64,000 bases of DNA from Ephydatia muelleri. Taxonomy: Eukaryota; Porifera; Demospongiae; Spongillida; Spongillidae. The notes below the pieces were generated by a model, which was not told where the DNA came from, did no database searches, and saw nothing but the letters and a program-made list of their open reading frames with translations. Positions within the stretch are counted from its first letter, which is position 1; every line of letters begins with the position of its first letter. The translations under genes and the position numbers were made by a program. The stretch spans positions 3,562,084-3,626,083 of the forward strand of contig JABACO010000002.1 of assembly GCA_013339895.1 (NCBI GenBank), read 5' to 3'. Below are positions 47,401 through 58,837 of the stretch, in pieces.

Positions 47401-48714
47401 CAAGTCACTGTATCGTTGAATTAAGCTTTCTACAGGAGAACCCAGCACCTGACTGGGCACTTGGTGAATTGCCAAGCGTGAATCCCGACACAGTGTCTTC
47501 CAATCTATCTCCATCCGACGTATCCACTCTCTGCCCATCAAACTTGGCCCATCTCCCTTAACCACAATTAGTCTAAGTTTCAGTGGCTGTCCTTTATATT
47601 GCACTTCAACATCAGCTTCTCCTAACACAACCAAAGGTTCTGCAGAATATGTTCTCAAAAATACTCAGGACTTTTTCAATGTAACAGAACGCAACCTCTA
47701 TACGTGCACTCTGATACAATTGACACTGCTGCCCCAGTATCTACTTCCATTCGTATCCAGGAACCATTAATACAAACCTTAGCCACCATTGCTGGAGAAT
47801 GACTCTTCCCAACACAAGATATCACATAACTTTGCTCAACCCCTGGGTCCTCCTCTGCACCCACCCATTTAGCCTGGCTTCTATTCTTACATACCCGAGC
47901 TATATGCCCTTTCTCACCGCATTTGTGACAAGTACAATCCTTCAACCGGCATTGATCTGGAGGATGATTTCTTCGTCCACAATGAGTGCATTGCTCTCTT
48001 GTATCCTTTTCAGAAAGCCTTGTTCTTGATAGTTTATGAATGCCTATGTCAGGGTCCTTAAATTGCTTAGCCTGTAACTCTGCTGCTTCCTGTGCCTTGG
48101 CTAATTCTAAGGCACCAGCGAATGTAAGCTTTGCCTCTGTCAGTAATCTCCTTTGTATGGCCTCGTTCTGTAATCCACACACCAAGCGATCCCGCAAAGC
48201 TTCGTCCAGAAAGTCTCCAAATTGGCAGTTTCTCGCTAGACGTCGTAGCTCTGCCACAAAATCCGCTACACTTTCCCCTACCAATTGACTACGGCGGTAA
48301 AAACTAAACCGCTCAGCAATAACAATAAGTTTCGGCTCAAAATGGCGTAGTAACACCTCTGTCACTTCGCTGAACTTCTTCTCTTGTGGCCTAGAAGGCG
48401 CCAGAAGATTCCTCAGCACCCCGTACGTCTTGGGTCCAATTACGCTAAGTAGTATCGCTAGCTTTTTGTCCTCACCGATACCATTAGCAGAGAAATACAG
48501 TTCCACACGCTCGAGATAAGCGGTGATAGGTTCCAGGTCCGTATCGAACTCCTGAAGATGGCCGAATTTCGCCATCCCACCCTCGTCGCCAGTATAATAT
48601 AGTAGGTTCAGGAGCACATAAACGTGCAACTCTGGCCTAAGGAACAGCACAATACTAGTCGCACACTGCGCATGCGCGCAGGCACTAAATAGGAATATAC
48701 ACAACTATACTACA
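44457..48714 (-). mobile_element. Ty3/Gypsy LTR retrotransposon
   Basis: A minus-strand element about 4.26 kb long. Short LTRs of 122 bp lie at 44,457-44,578 and 48,593-48,714, flanked by a GTGAT target duplication (44,452-44,456 and 48,715-48,719). A primer-binding-like TGGCGACGAGGG adjoins the 5' LTR. Parts in order from the right: gag with paired CCHC zinc knuckles (about 48.6-47.9 kb), an aspartic-protease-like region, reverse transcriptase with YLDD (about 47.3-46.7 kb), RNase H, then integrase with an HHCC-type finger and DDE core (to about 44.8 kb). The LTRs differ at about 3 of 122 positions, so the insertion is fairly recent. The coding region is broken in roughly two places. It inserted into the GGAGTGATGGA array. 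Confidence 0.92.
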
Positions 48715-49990
48715 GTGATAAAGGAGTGATGGTTGAGTGATGGAGAAGTGATGAAGGAGTGATGGAGGAGTGATGGAGAGATGGTGGGGTGATGGAGGAG
48801 CGATGGAGGAGTGATGGAGGAGTGATGGAAGAGTGATGGGAGGAGTAATGGAGGAGTGATGGGAGGAGTGATGGAGTGAGGGTGAAGTGATGGTGGGGTG
48901 ATGGAGGAGCGATGGAGGAGTGATGGAGGAGTGATGGAGAAGTGATGGAGGAGTGATGGAGGAGTGATCGAGTGATGGGGGGTGATAAAGGAGTGATGGT
49001 GAGTGATGGAGAAAGTGATGGAGGAGTGATGGTGAAGTGATGGAGGAGTGATGGAGGAGTGATGGAGGAGTGATGGAGGAGGCGTGATGGAGAGTGATGG
49101 GGGGTGATGGAGGAGTGATGGAAGAATGATAGAGTGATGGTGAGGTGATGGAGAAGTGATGGAGGAGTGATGGAGGAGTGGAGGAGTGAAGGAGGAGTGA
49201 TGGAGCAGTGATGGAGGAGTGATGAAGGAGTGGAGGAGTGATGGTGGAGTGATGGAGGAGTGATGGTGGAGTGATGGAGGAGTGATGGGGGAGGGGGAGG
49301 GTGGTGGAGGAGTGGTGGAGGAGTGATGGAGGGGTGATGGAGGAGTGATGGAGGAATGATGGAGGGGTGATGGAGGAATGAGGAAGAGTGATGGGAGGAG
49401 AGATGGAGGAGTGATGGAGGAGTGATGGAGTGATGGTGGGGTGATGGAGGAGCGATGATGGAGGAGTGATGGGGGAGTGATGGAGAAGTGATGGAGGAGT
49501 GATGGAGGAGTGATGGAGGAGTGATGGGGAGGAGTGATGGAGGAATGATGGAGTGATGGTGGGGAGATGGAGGAGTGATGGAGGAGTGATGGAGGAGTGA
49601 TGGAGGAATGATGGAGTGATGGTGGGGAGATGGAGAAGTGATGGTGGAGTGATGGAGGAGTGATGGTGGAGTGATGAAGGAGTGATGGAGGAGTGATGGT
49701 GGAGTGATGGAGGAGTGATGGAGGCGTGATGGAGGGGTGATGGAGGGGTGATGGAGCAGTGATGGAGGAGTGATGAAGGAGTGGAGGAGTGATGGAGGAG
49801 TGATGGTGGAGTGATGGAGGAGTGATAAGGAGTGATAAGGAGTAATGGAGGAGTGATGGAGTGACGGGTGGGGTGATGGAGGAGTGATGGTGGAGTGAAG
49901 GAGGAGTGATGGAGGAATGATGGAGGAGTGATGGAGGAGTTATGGTGGGGTGAATGAGAAGTGATGGAGGAGTGTTGGGGGGAGTGATGG
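48715..49990. repeat. GGAGTGATGGA minisatellite, right part
   Basis: Continuation of the array at 43,561-44,456, same unit and orientation. Together they make about 2.2 kb. Confidence 0.95.
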
Positions 49991-50084
49991 AAAATTATTT
50001 CAGTGTCACTGCAGTGATGACTAATTACGCTATCCCATCATCGGATTTCAAATCATAATTTTATTATTATTACTGATTTGCAGG

Positions 50085-50430
50085 TTAGTCCACCTGGTAA
50101 GAAGCCAGCCCCTCTCTGTCTGGGCCGCTGATTCCTTGCAGCTGTTTGATAAAGATGTCAGACAGTGTTTTAAAGACTGCTTTGTGCTGTACTCCTCTGA
50201 TTCCACATGGCAACAGGCTCAGCTCGATCTTGCTATGGTTGCTTTGACTTGTGCTTTCTTTCTCACCATTCATGTGCAGCCTATATTGCTTCTGTTTGCT
50301 CCTCCAGTTTGGATACAGGGATAACCAGTAACTTGCCCAAGCACTTTGGTGCTCTTTTCAACAGCCATGCTCTTCCATCTGATGCCATATCTGCACACTC
50401 TGTAATATTTCAGCGGAGCCTGATGACATA
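50085..50430 (+). pseudogene. Retroelement fragment (reverse-transcriptase-type protein, C-terminal side)
   Basis: Short stretches such as DSTWQQAQLDLAMVAL and SHHSCAAYIASVCSS resemble the region downstream of the reverse transcriptase in a repeat family that I recall from sponges and corals. The fragment is short and clearly broken. The class of retroelement is uncertain. Confidence 0.4.
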
Positions 50431-50797
50431 ATTTGGAAGCGAGGGGACGGAGCTTACCAGGTATGAACGTTAGAAAGTTGCTCTAATAATATAAGTATCT
50501 TGTAAACCTTTAGGAAACCTTCCTCCCAGTTCCATGCAATAAGCTGAAAAGGTCTTGTCAATTATCAAATCAATCAAATGAAGCTCATAATCGATTACTG
50601 TAGGACCAATTGATTCGAAATGGTGCCCACTCCCGCACCCACCCGGTATAAATGATTAGCAGTATTTTTTTTTTCTCGTTGTTGTATGTAGGTACTGCTT
50701 TACGATGTTCAATTACGTGGTGCTGTATGTACGGCTTTCACTGTCAATTGTGCTATCACTGATGGCTACTTAATATTCATTCATGAATATTATTTAG

Positions 50798-50828
<31 letters not shown>

Positions 50829-51016
50829 TTTGGTGTTAGACTACGGCCGTGCTTTTGAATCCCTCCCTTATTTCGGTAATTGGTATTTGACTGCGGCAGA
50901 GATATTGTATACATTATCTCTGGCTACGGCCATGCTTGAATCTAGCACTCAGAAAGAGAATCCTTGGCTCATTAATTAAATGCGGCGTTCAATTATTGTA
51001 ATTATAGCTAATGAAT
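50431..51016. other. Non-coding, with a poly-C run
   Basis: No gene is seen. A run of about 30 C lies at 50,795-50,825. Confidence 0.6.
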
Positions 51017-51138
51017 TTGTATTAAAAAGATCTAGCTATCTTTCGATATCGTTGGAGTATCGACGACTTATGGTTGATCAAGGTAGTGATGTGTTTGAAT
51101 AATGTTTAATGTCCTGAAGCCAGCACGTTTCTCCCCCC
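51017..51138 (+). repeat. Direct repeat flanking hAT region, left copy
   Basis: About 120 bp (GATCTAGCTATCTTTCGATA through GAAGCCAGCACGTTTC), repeated in the same orientation at 54,262-54,384 with very few differences. The similarity extends weakly some 40 bp further left. Confidence 0.9.
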
Positions 51139-51152
51139 CCCCCCCCCTCCCT

Positions 51153-52374
51153 CAGGGCCGCCAAGAGCCATCCCGGGCCCGGGGTTAAATTTTTTCTCAG
51201 GCCCCTAGCTTAATGAATTAATAATACATTAGTGTATTAATAATACTGTTGTTTGCCATTTGTGTTATGTACAAAGCAAAAGAAAAACATAAACATAAAC
51301 ATACAGTACGCACAAATTATCGTTTGAAGGGAGTGCCGACAGCATGCAGCCTTGCGCGCTTTTTTGTTTGCGAAGGTTTCTATTATTTCATTAAAGTCTA
51401 GTTGCTTCGCCAACTGCCAATGTTCCTAAAGAAGTCAACCGCATCTGGCACATAGTTGATCGGAGATAGTTCTTAATTCTTTTTAGAACACTAAAAGATC
51501 GTTCTGCTTCAGCTACTGTAACCAGCAACGTGCAGTAAATGCGAAGAGCTACGCAACAGTTGGGAAATGACGTTTCTGCTAGCGCATTGAGCAACTGAAT
51601 GGGATTTAAAGGTTTTTCCCCTAAGTTACTTGTATGAATGGCTTTTAGATGCATTATCTTCTGAACAAGTTCGGAAGAAACATCACCATGCAGCGTGCTG
51701 AGCCACAAAGATCTTTGCGTTTTCTTCCACTTCCCTTTCATTCATATTCAAGTACTTCCATAGGAAACCAAACATGGACTCCAGTGCATGTATTGATTCA
51801 TAGCGATTAGTCATGTTTCCAATTGCACAGTCCAGAAGCACGTAGAATACGTTGTTCCGAAAATGGTCTTCCTGGCTAACATTAGGATCATCTTGCGCAC
51901 TCAGGCTTTCATCAGCAAACCGCTTCCGCTTCCTTTGTCTAAGTTCAGGCATGCAACATCGGCTCTATACCAGTGTTTTCAGCCCGGCTACAAGCTTACG
52001 AATTGCATCCCACTGTTTCCTCAGCTGCTTTAGATCTTCAATAAGACTTTGTATGTTTCCAATTGCATGCAACATCCAAAGTTGCACTTCTGGCTTGCAA
52101 TACTTTATTTCTGTAGTCGATGGCTGTCAAAACCTTAACCCATATGGATGCCATCAGTATGCATTGAAATAATTCAACATACGATTTAATCCCGTGGATT
52201 TCAGATCGTATTTCAGCTGTTAGGTTTAGTTTTTCTAAGGCACTCAATATACCTGCATGTGGAAGATTGGCATTAACATTATATAAACATGACCTTTCCA
52301 ACCTTTGTAAACTTTTCCCATATAGATAGGCAGTTTATAAGAGCATTTGTATGCCATTACTTGCCTCATTATTA

Positions 52375-52409
<35 letters not shown>

Positions 52410-53885
52410 TCAATCCGAGCAGACTAACGTGTCGTGGACATACCGTGCAAGGAGCACCCTATATGTGTTTTTGCAAAATTTCTCACCGTTGTGGGCTGCA
52501 GCTGAACAGAGTGTATATAATCGCTGGATTATACCAAAAAAGGTGATGACTTCAGGACAACATTCTGCAGCAGAAACCCCGCATAAGTTTAGACTGTGGC
52601 AAGCACAGGGGCAAAACTTTGCCAAAGGATTCTTCTGTATGATACGGGCTTGGGCACCCTTGTATGAACCACTCATGTTAGATCCGTTGTCGTAACCTTG
52701 CCCACGACAATCGGCCAGAGGTACATGTATACCATTCTTTCTGAGCGTCTCGTTTATTAACTCCGCTATAGATTTACCAGTTTTTTGGTTACATCAACAA
52801 ATTCAAGAAAGCGCTCTTGAACTTCGTAAGTAACCTTGTCTTTGCAGTGTACATACCGAAGTATGAAAGACGTTTGCTCAACGTGAGAGGAATCTAGCTG
52901 GAGTAGCATAAACTATAATGAAATAGTATTTCGTTGCAGTTAATTGAGCAAAAATCGCGTTAGCAAACAATGAATTCGTTTTGAATTTCGGCCGACTAGT
53001 AATGAACTTGCAAGCGCCGATTATAGACTGTTGCGACTCCTTTATACTTTGCTTAAATGATCTCCTAAGATTTTGTCATATTGACCTATCAATTCAAGAA
53101 TGCCCAGAAAATTACCATTGTTTGGGTCCCCAATCCTTTGAGAATCACCTCTGAATGCCAAGCCCCTTTCTCCAAGGAACTAAACAACTTGTAGAATTCT
53201 GTGCAACAGTGCCTTCCATATTGCAGTTTCGTTCTGTTTAATTGCACTGAAATTGTGGCGCTGCATCCAATAACCTTTTGGAAATTCCTCCAAGCAACAT
53301 AACATTTTTTATGACTAATGCTTTCTTGATGTTCTGGAATCCTGTCGTATAGCTTTTTCCACTTGTTATCCTTAGAATAGCCAGTAGATGAAGCTAGTAA
53401 AGAGTGATTCATATTGGAAGACGGGGGTAAAGAGCCGACAAGCTAGCTAGGAAAGCAAAATAATGCTTGTTTGCTTGTTTGCTTTCGCTCCAGACTAGCC
53501 AATAACGATGAACGTCTTCTCCATTTGGCAGTTTATAACATAGAATAGTATTTGGAAATACCCTGTTGGAAGAATCATTAGGAAACTGTAGCGGAAGCCT
53601 TTTAGAGCATCTTCTAACAGCTTCTTCTACTTCTCTCCCTTAATAAAGATACCAATATCAACACCAGCTACTACCACTAAGGCCTCCGCATCAGGAGTCT
53701 CCGGTCCTTCTGTCCATCCACTGCATCCAACAGCATCGATATCTGGTTCGGATCGAGGCACCTCTTCAGGCTCTTCTTCAATCTCAAGCAGGTCTTCTTC
53801 ATTCAGTACCCCTTCAGTACGCATTGCCTTTTCCTTTCTTTTCTGGGCGCCTGATTTGTGATGGTAGCTCATTCTTGCCGCTCGT
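51153..53885 (-). mobile_element. Decayed hAT element (DUF4371/ZMYM-like transposase)
   Basis: The minus-strand transposase remains run from 53,872 down to 51,391. They include the N-terminal HKSGAQKRKEK, a TTF-type finger segment around ILCYKLPNGEDVHRYWLVWS (about 53,570-53,500), KLYDRIPEHQESISHK, the core GSYKGAQARIIQK and PCACHSLNLCGV near 52,600, and the dimerisation domain VTVAEAERSFSVLKRIKNYL near 51,480. A hAT-like terminus CAGGGCCGCC starts at 51,153, but a matching right end was not found. Several frames are used and multiple stops occur, so the gene is dead. Confidence 0.75.
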
Positions 53886-54087
53886 TAAATAGAAAGTGTA
53901 AATCAAGACGCTGATTGCATGGTTCCTACCATTCCATAATAGTTGGCCCTACAGTAATCATCATGCAGCCAAATCAAAGGGATGTCATGACTTAAGAAAG
54001 AGTTGCAGAGCTTGTAGGGCTCCGCGCCAGACCCCGATGTGGAAGCTTGCAGAGCTCGCCCATACCTTCTCGCTGGGGCGGAAGCAG

Positions 54088-54094
54088 GGGCGGG

Positions 54095-54129
<35 letters not shown>

Positions 54130-54170
54130 CCAGGGGGTCCGGACCCCCCCCCCCCCCTTTCCTATATGAA
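54088..54170. repeat. hAT-like terminus with poly-G/poly-C foldback
   Basis: CAGGGGCGGGTTTAGG followed by a long G run, GTCCGGACCC and a C run. This is the usual look of some hAT/MITE ends. It stops after about 85 bp, so it is a truncated end. Confidence 0.5.
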
Positions 54171-54261
54171 GAATGAAGTAATGCATACTGTAATCTATGC
54201 AGTGCTCTGCATGTTACCGCACATTAAATGTATGGCGTTGAATTATAGCTGCAAGTACATG

Positions 54262-54384
54262 TATTTGTATTAAAAGATCTAGCTATCTTTCGATATCGTT
54301 GGAGTATCGACGACTTATGGTTGATCAAGCTAGTGATGTGTTTGAATAATGTCTAATGTCCTGAAGCCAGCACGTTTCCCGTGA
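54262..54384 (+). repeat. Direct repeat flanking hAT region, right copy
   Basis: Second copy of 51,017-51,138, in the same orientation. Confidence 0.9.
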
Positions 54385-54452
54385 AGTCCTCTGAGGCGGA
54401 CGCGGCTTTTAGCTGCTTATAATTTTGGGACTTGTAGTGTTTCTGCTAACAT

Positions 54453-54671
54453 ATGAATCGGCTTAAGTCGCTAATAGTAGTCACCTCTGTGACGTGGGTG
54501 TTCATCGGCCACACCATACTCCTCGCGTTCCTCCAGCTGAGGGATTCCGCTTCTCTTCCATCGAACGTATTTGGCTGCGTTGAAGGTGGCTGTCATTTCT
54601 ATTTTCCATGCATGCATGTGTTTTCTCAGTTTGACATAAAACTAACACATGCGTACCTAATTTACGCATAG
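54453..54671 (+). CDS. Possible signal-anchor exon, unrecognised
   Basis: MNRLKSLIVVTSVTWVFIGH opens a hydrophobic stretch of about 22 residues after two basic residues, the form of a type II membrane anchor. It is followed by a short luminal-type stretch and a possible donor near AAG|GTGGCT. No downstream exon was found. It may be a chance open frame. Confidence 0.2.
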   Translation: MNRLKSLIVVTSVTWVFIGHTILLAFLQLRDSASLPSNVFGCVEGGCHFYFPCMHVFSQFDIKLTHAYLIYA

Positions 54672-54672
54672 G

Positions 54673-55862
54673 GTGTGTAACCGATTTTCAGGTTATTCGA
54701 TTATTCGCGATTACCTATTCTGTCGACTATGCATTTTTAGCAGAATAGCCGATTACCGATTTCAGACTTTACTTTAGTTTAAATAACCGATTCTGTTTTT
54801 CTTAGTCGCGATTAATCGATTTTCGTCAGTTTCTTTCAAATGCTGTCAGAAATCGATTACCTTTGTATGCGCCCTTCGCTTATCCCAGATAGACGGCAGT
54901 AGTTTACTAAATGGCCGGTTTAAAATCAGTGGTGTCGTAATCAAAGGTAACCCTGCAAACTAATCAACACTGCCCTTCTTTCAAAATACCATCCCTGTGC
55001 ACGTGTTCATACAAGCATGGGTGCACGCGCATGGCACAATAGCTCGATCAGAACTTTTTGGCGGTATATAGTACATGTTCGCAAGCTCACGTTATACCTT
55101 TCCAGTGTGTATTATATACAATAAGTGTTGATACAAGCAAATAAACACTAAACAGTTCATAAGGGCTACAATTTCCTCAACGAAACGCGCTATGTAGTCC
55201 TCTGCACCAGCTAAGTGTTCTATTCAGGCCCAAATCCTTTCCAGCGCACCAAATACTTAGGCACATCGTTTTCCTGACGTTCGGCGATGATATCATACAA
55301 GTCCTGGTTGGCGGCTTTGTCGCATGCGTGAAGAGGCGTTCGCTGAATTCCACCAGGTTTGCTATGTGGTTTCACAGGCTTTTGGGTTCTGCTTCTTGCC
55401 GCTTTTTGGGGGCATATGCTGTTTGAAAATGCAAAGGGGGCGGGCACGTATAATTTAAAGTTGACATTATTGTAAGGCAAGAGGCCAATGACTATTGTCA
55501 GTTGAGGCATACAATAGTGCGTAATGCCTTTCTAAGTTTCATTGTCGTAGAATTAATGAGATGTTATTTTCGATTGACTCGCGCTCAACGTATTCCTACA
55601 GCGATTTTGATACTAATTTTACATTATGTCGGCTAAACATATACATGTACATTTTCCCTATAAACTAAAATGAATGGCATCCACAAAAAAACTGGACTGA
55701 GTAACTATGATTTATTAACATCGGGAAAACGCTGGCATATTATTAATGCATTAATCGCCAAATAACCGATTTGCAATTTGCTATAAACCTGCTTACACTT
55801 TTTTTCATAGTCGAAATAATCGATTTTAATAATAAAAAATAAAATTAAAAAAGGTTACACAC
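54673..55862. mobile_element. Possible 1.2-kb element with GTGTGTAACC ends
   Basis: GTGTGTAACC at the left and its reverse complement at the right. Within 150 bp of both ends, AACCGATT, CGATTA and AATCGATT motifs recur many times. The target duplication is unclear. It contains the chromodomain fragment at 55,220-55,510. Confidence 0.4.
55220..55510 (-). pseudogene. Chromodomain fragment
   Basis: The minus-strand frame ends DLYDIIAERQENDVPKYLVR followed by WKGFGPE, which is the start of a chromodomain (aromatic and V/I positions, then Y-L-V-R-W-K-G-F). It breaks off before the usual N-T-W-E-P. A Lys/Arg/Pro-rich stretch lies in front. Chromodomains occur in some retroelement integrases and in host proteins; which applies here cannot be told. 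Confidence 0.5.
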
Positions 55863-56443
55863 GCAAATTGCGTATGCTTTCGTGCGTGAGAAGTATTTGT
55901 TTTCACAATGGGGAGCAAAAAGGATTATGGCCTGTGCGTGTAATTGTGCAAAATGCCTGTAATTAATTGTGCAACATGCAAGTCTGCCAAGAGGGCATGC
56001 TTCTATTCGTATTCAGCAGTATGTAGGCATTATAACATGTATGGGACTAGTACTGCTGAGGGCCAATGAGATGGACAGAGAAGACGTACATGTGGAGAAG
56101 AAAGTTGCTCATGGGAATCCCAGAGTGTCACATTATATGGTGTGTTCCATAGATGGTGTATCAATGGGTTTAACTGCTCACGGCTTGTTACGCTCATTAA
56201 TGACATCAGTGGATATTTTGACATCTTTGTATTCAGCATTATTTACTGCATTGGAGAAAAAAACTGGGCATTACATGGTGAACAATGGGTTTATGAACAA
56301 GTCAAGATTGTTAGCTCCAGAAGATGTGTAAATCATTTTGTCCGCTTGCATATTCTGGAAGAAAAGTTCATCATACGGCCATAGTTTCCACCATAAGTAG
56401 CCCAAAATGATCAGTTTTAATATGTGATCTTATACGTTGCAAT
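55863..56443. other. Non-coding, nothing recognised
   Basis: An open frame at 55,969-56,331 has no recognisable features. Confidence 0.5.
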
Positions 56444-57312
56444 TTGTATGATTTGAATACTGATGTCATGATGAGTTACTTGTACAATGGTTTGGTATTA
56501 TCAAATTAGTTGTATGAAAATCAAATTGTGATTTACTGCACCGCTGAATCTAAATGTTTGATTTGTAATCGAATTAAAATCATGTCGCTAATCAGGAGCG
56601 GTTACCAGTTGCGCTAAATCATGAACTTGATTTGTAATCAAATTTATAAACTATTGTTTGAATTTACAACCAACAAATCATTTATGTATTCCTCGATATG
56701 AGCGAAATCTTACGTATAATCAAACCATCGCTTTGATGACTATTTTCCTCTGTGCATCAAATCCTCAACCACACCTTGAACATTATACAAGTTGCTCTGT
56801 GCATCAGGTTTTCTAATAGCGCAGTGAACCATCTGACATCACACTTTGATCAGTATGTATGTCAATCATATGTGCCTCCCCTACTGGCCCGCGGGTGTTT
56901 GACCCCTTCCACCTTCTTCTCCAGCGTGATTGATCTGGCTGCTACAGAAGCCAAGGTTCCCTCGATATCTGTTTAACTCAATAACTGCATTCTTTGTGTG
57001 CATATCTACATACCTTACTTTGAACCATTTCTTATTCACATTGGTGTATTACGAGGAAAAAAACAAACAACTAAATTAACTTACACTATCCCTTATCACC
57101 CCCCATTGTGACTATCTATGCGATGGCCACATTGTAATAGGCATCTTTGAATTCCTCCAAGCGTACATTGGAAAATCCTACATGTATATTTTACGAACGC
57201 ATAGCGTGATTCTTTATTCTCCCTTATTATACCTGAAAACACATTGTTTTTAAAACATGACAATGACCATTTATGGTTCTGACCTCCATCTTACGCATGC
57301 GCACTAAGTGAA
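56444..57312. repeat. Duplicated upstream block, first copy
   Basis: It matches 58,130-58,837: TTGTACAATGGTTTGGTATT, TTATGTATTCCTCGA, CCTCAACCACACCTTGAAC and TTTGACCCCTTCCACC, through to a GACAATGACCATTTA block. The second copy runs on into the Kelch-Roc-COR-Death gene upstream region. Confidence 0.8.
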
Positions 57313-57315
57313 AAA

Positions 57316-58129
57316 ATTTTTTAAAAATTTATTTATTTATTTTCTTCATAATAATAATAATATAAATCAAGTAATTACATTGCAAGGATACATGATGTAT
57401 ACTTATGTGAACTAAAGGCAGACAGTAAACTAAAGAATAGATGAGACCTGTGCAACCTTTGTAATCAGGTCGACAGGGGAGTGGTTAAAGGCATGGCCTA
57501 TAGTTGATCGAGCTCCTCTGATGCACATGATGGAGGAGCGTAGAAGGGAGAAGGAGAGATGGCATCAAATCCAGGCCATGGTTGAACTATAAGAGTGGCC
57601 CCACTTTGCTGAGAACTGGGCAGCAATGCGTTTGTAAACTACTGTGGCCTCCCTTCCTAAGAATCCAGTGGCAGAGAAGATGAGTGGGGTGAAGGAGGCA
57701 TGCTCAACTTCGAGGATCCAACACGCTCGTAGGCTCGTTTCTTTGAGGCCTCATGGGGTGTGGTAACAGGCAGATGGTTGAAGTCATCTATTTGGGTTGA
57801 AAACCTTTACGTCAAAGAATGCCTCCTGTCAGAAATCTGCCACAACGTTTCAACGGAGCCTCATTTTCAACCCATCACAGGTGAGGTTCACACCTATGCT
57901 GCATCAGCCAACTTCCAGGATGGTGCTCGACCTGATGTAGCAGCAGATGGATTCTGGGGGAGTCGTTTTGAGAAGGCAGTATAGTCTCTGATCTCATTGT
58001 GCCTGATGGAAGGAAAGCCACCTTTTGGACATGACAGTGCATGCTCAACAGAGAAGGCAGCACCACAGGCACAGCTGGTGGGCATGTTGGCAGGTAACCA
58101 GCCATATCTAAGAGCTAATGCATCATCAT
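57316..58129. pseudogene. Retroelement fragments in opposed orientation
   Basis: The minus strand at 58,085-57,980 reads PTSCACGAAFSVEHALSCPK. The plus strand at 57,824-57,977 reads LSEICHNVSTEPHFQPITGE and later DGARPDVAADGFWGSRFEK. Both match the C-terminal part of the reverse-transcriptase-type repeat protein also represented at 50,085. The two pieces face opposite ways and the element is clearly broken. It lies between the two copies of the duplicated upstream block. Confidence 0.5.
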
Positions 58130-58837
58130 AAGATTTGAATGCTGATGTAATAGTGAATTGTACAATGGTTTGGTATTATCAAAGTATATGATAGCTTTTA
58201 AAATCAGAGAGTGATTTACTGCACCGCTGAATAAATTTATCGCTAATCAGGAGCGTGATTCAGTTACCAGTTGCGCTAAATCAAGAACTTGATTTGTAAT
58301 CAAATGGTAAACAATTGTTTGAGTTTACAACCATGCAACAAATCATTTATGTATTCCTCGAATATGAGCGAAATCCTACGTATAATCAAAACATCGATTT
58401 GATGAGTATTTTTCTCCTGTGCATCAAATCCTCAACCACACCTTGAACCTTGTACAAGTTGCTCTGTGCAAGGGCTTTTGTAATAATGCAGTGAACCATC
58501 TGACATCATTTATTAAAACACTTCAATGAGTAAGCATGTGCCTCCTACTGGCCCGTGGGTGTTTGACCCCTTCCACCTCCTTCTCCACCCCCCTTACACC
58601 ATCCCTCGTCACCCACCACTGTGACCATGCGATGGCCAAATTGAAACAACCATCTTTGTATTACTCATTGGAAAACCCTACATGTATATAATATCAGCAT
58701 GATTCTTTTGATACAGTAATACTGTACCCCTTATATCTGAAAACATTGTTGTTTTTTAAAACATGACAATGACCATTTACGGTTCATTCGTGGCATCTGA
58801 CCTCCGTCACTACGCATGCGCACAAAGTGCAAAAATG
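58130..58837. repeat. Duplicated upstream block, second copy
   Basis: See 56,444-57,312. The right part also matches 6469-6590 in the first unit. Confidence 0.8.

Noticed and set aside
54673-55862. Polinton or other large virus-like element around the chromodomain piece
   Set aside because: No capsid, polymerase or integrase segment is visible, and the stretch is only 1.2 kb.
57824-58085. Twin-priming (5' inversion) origin for the opposed retroelement fragments
   Set aside because: In twin priming the inverted part lies before the sense 3' part. Here the order is the other way round.
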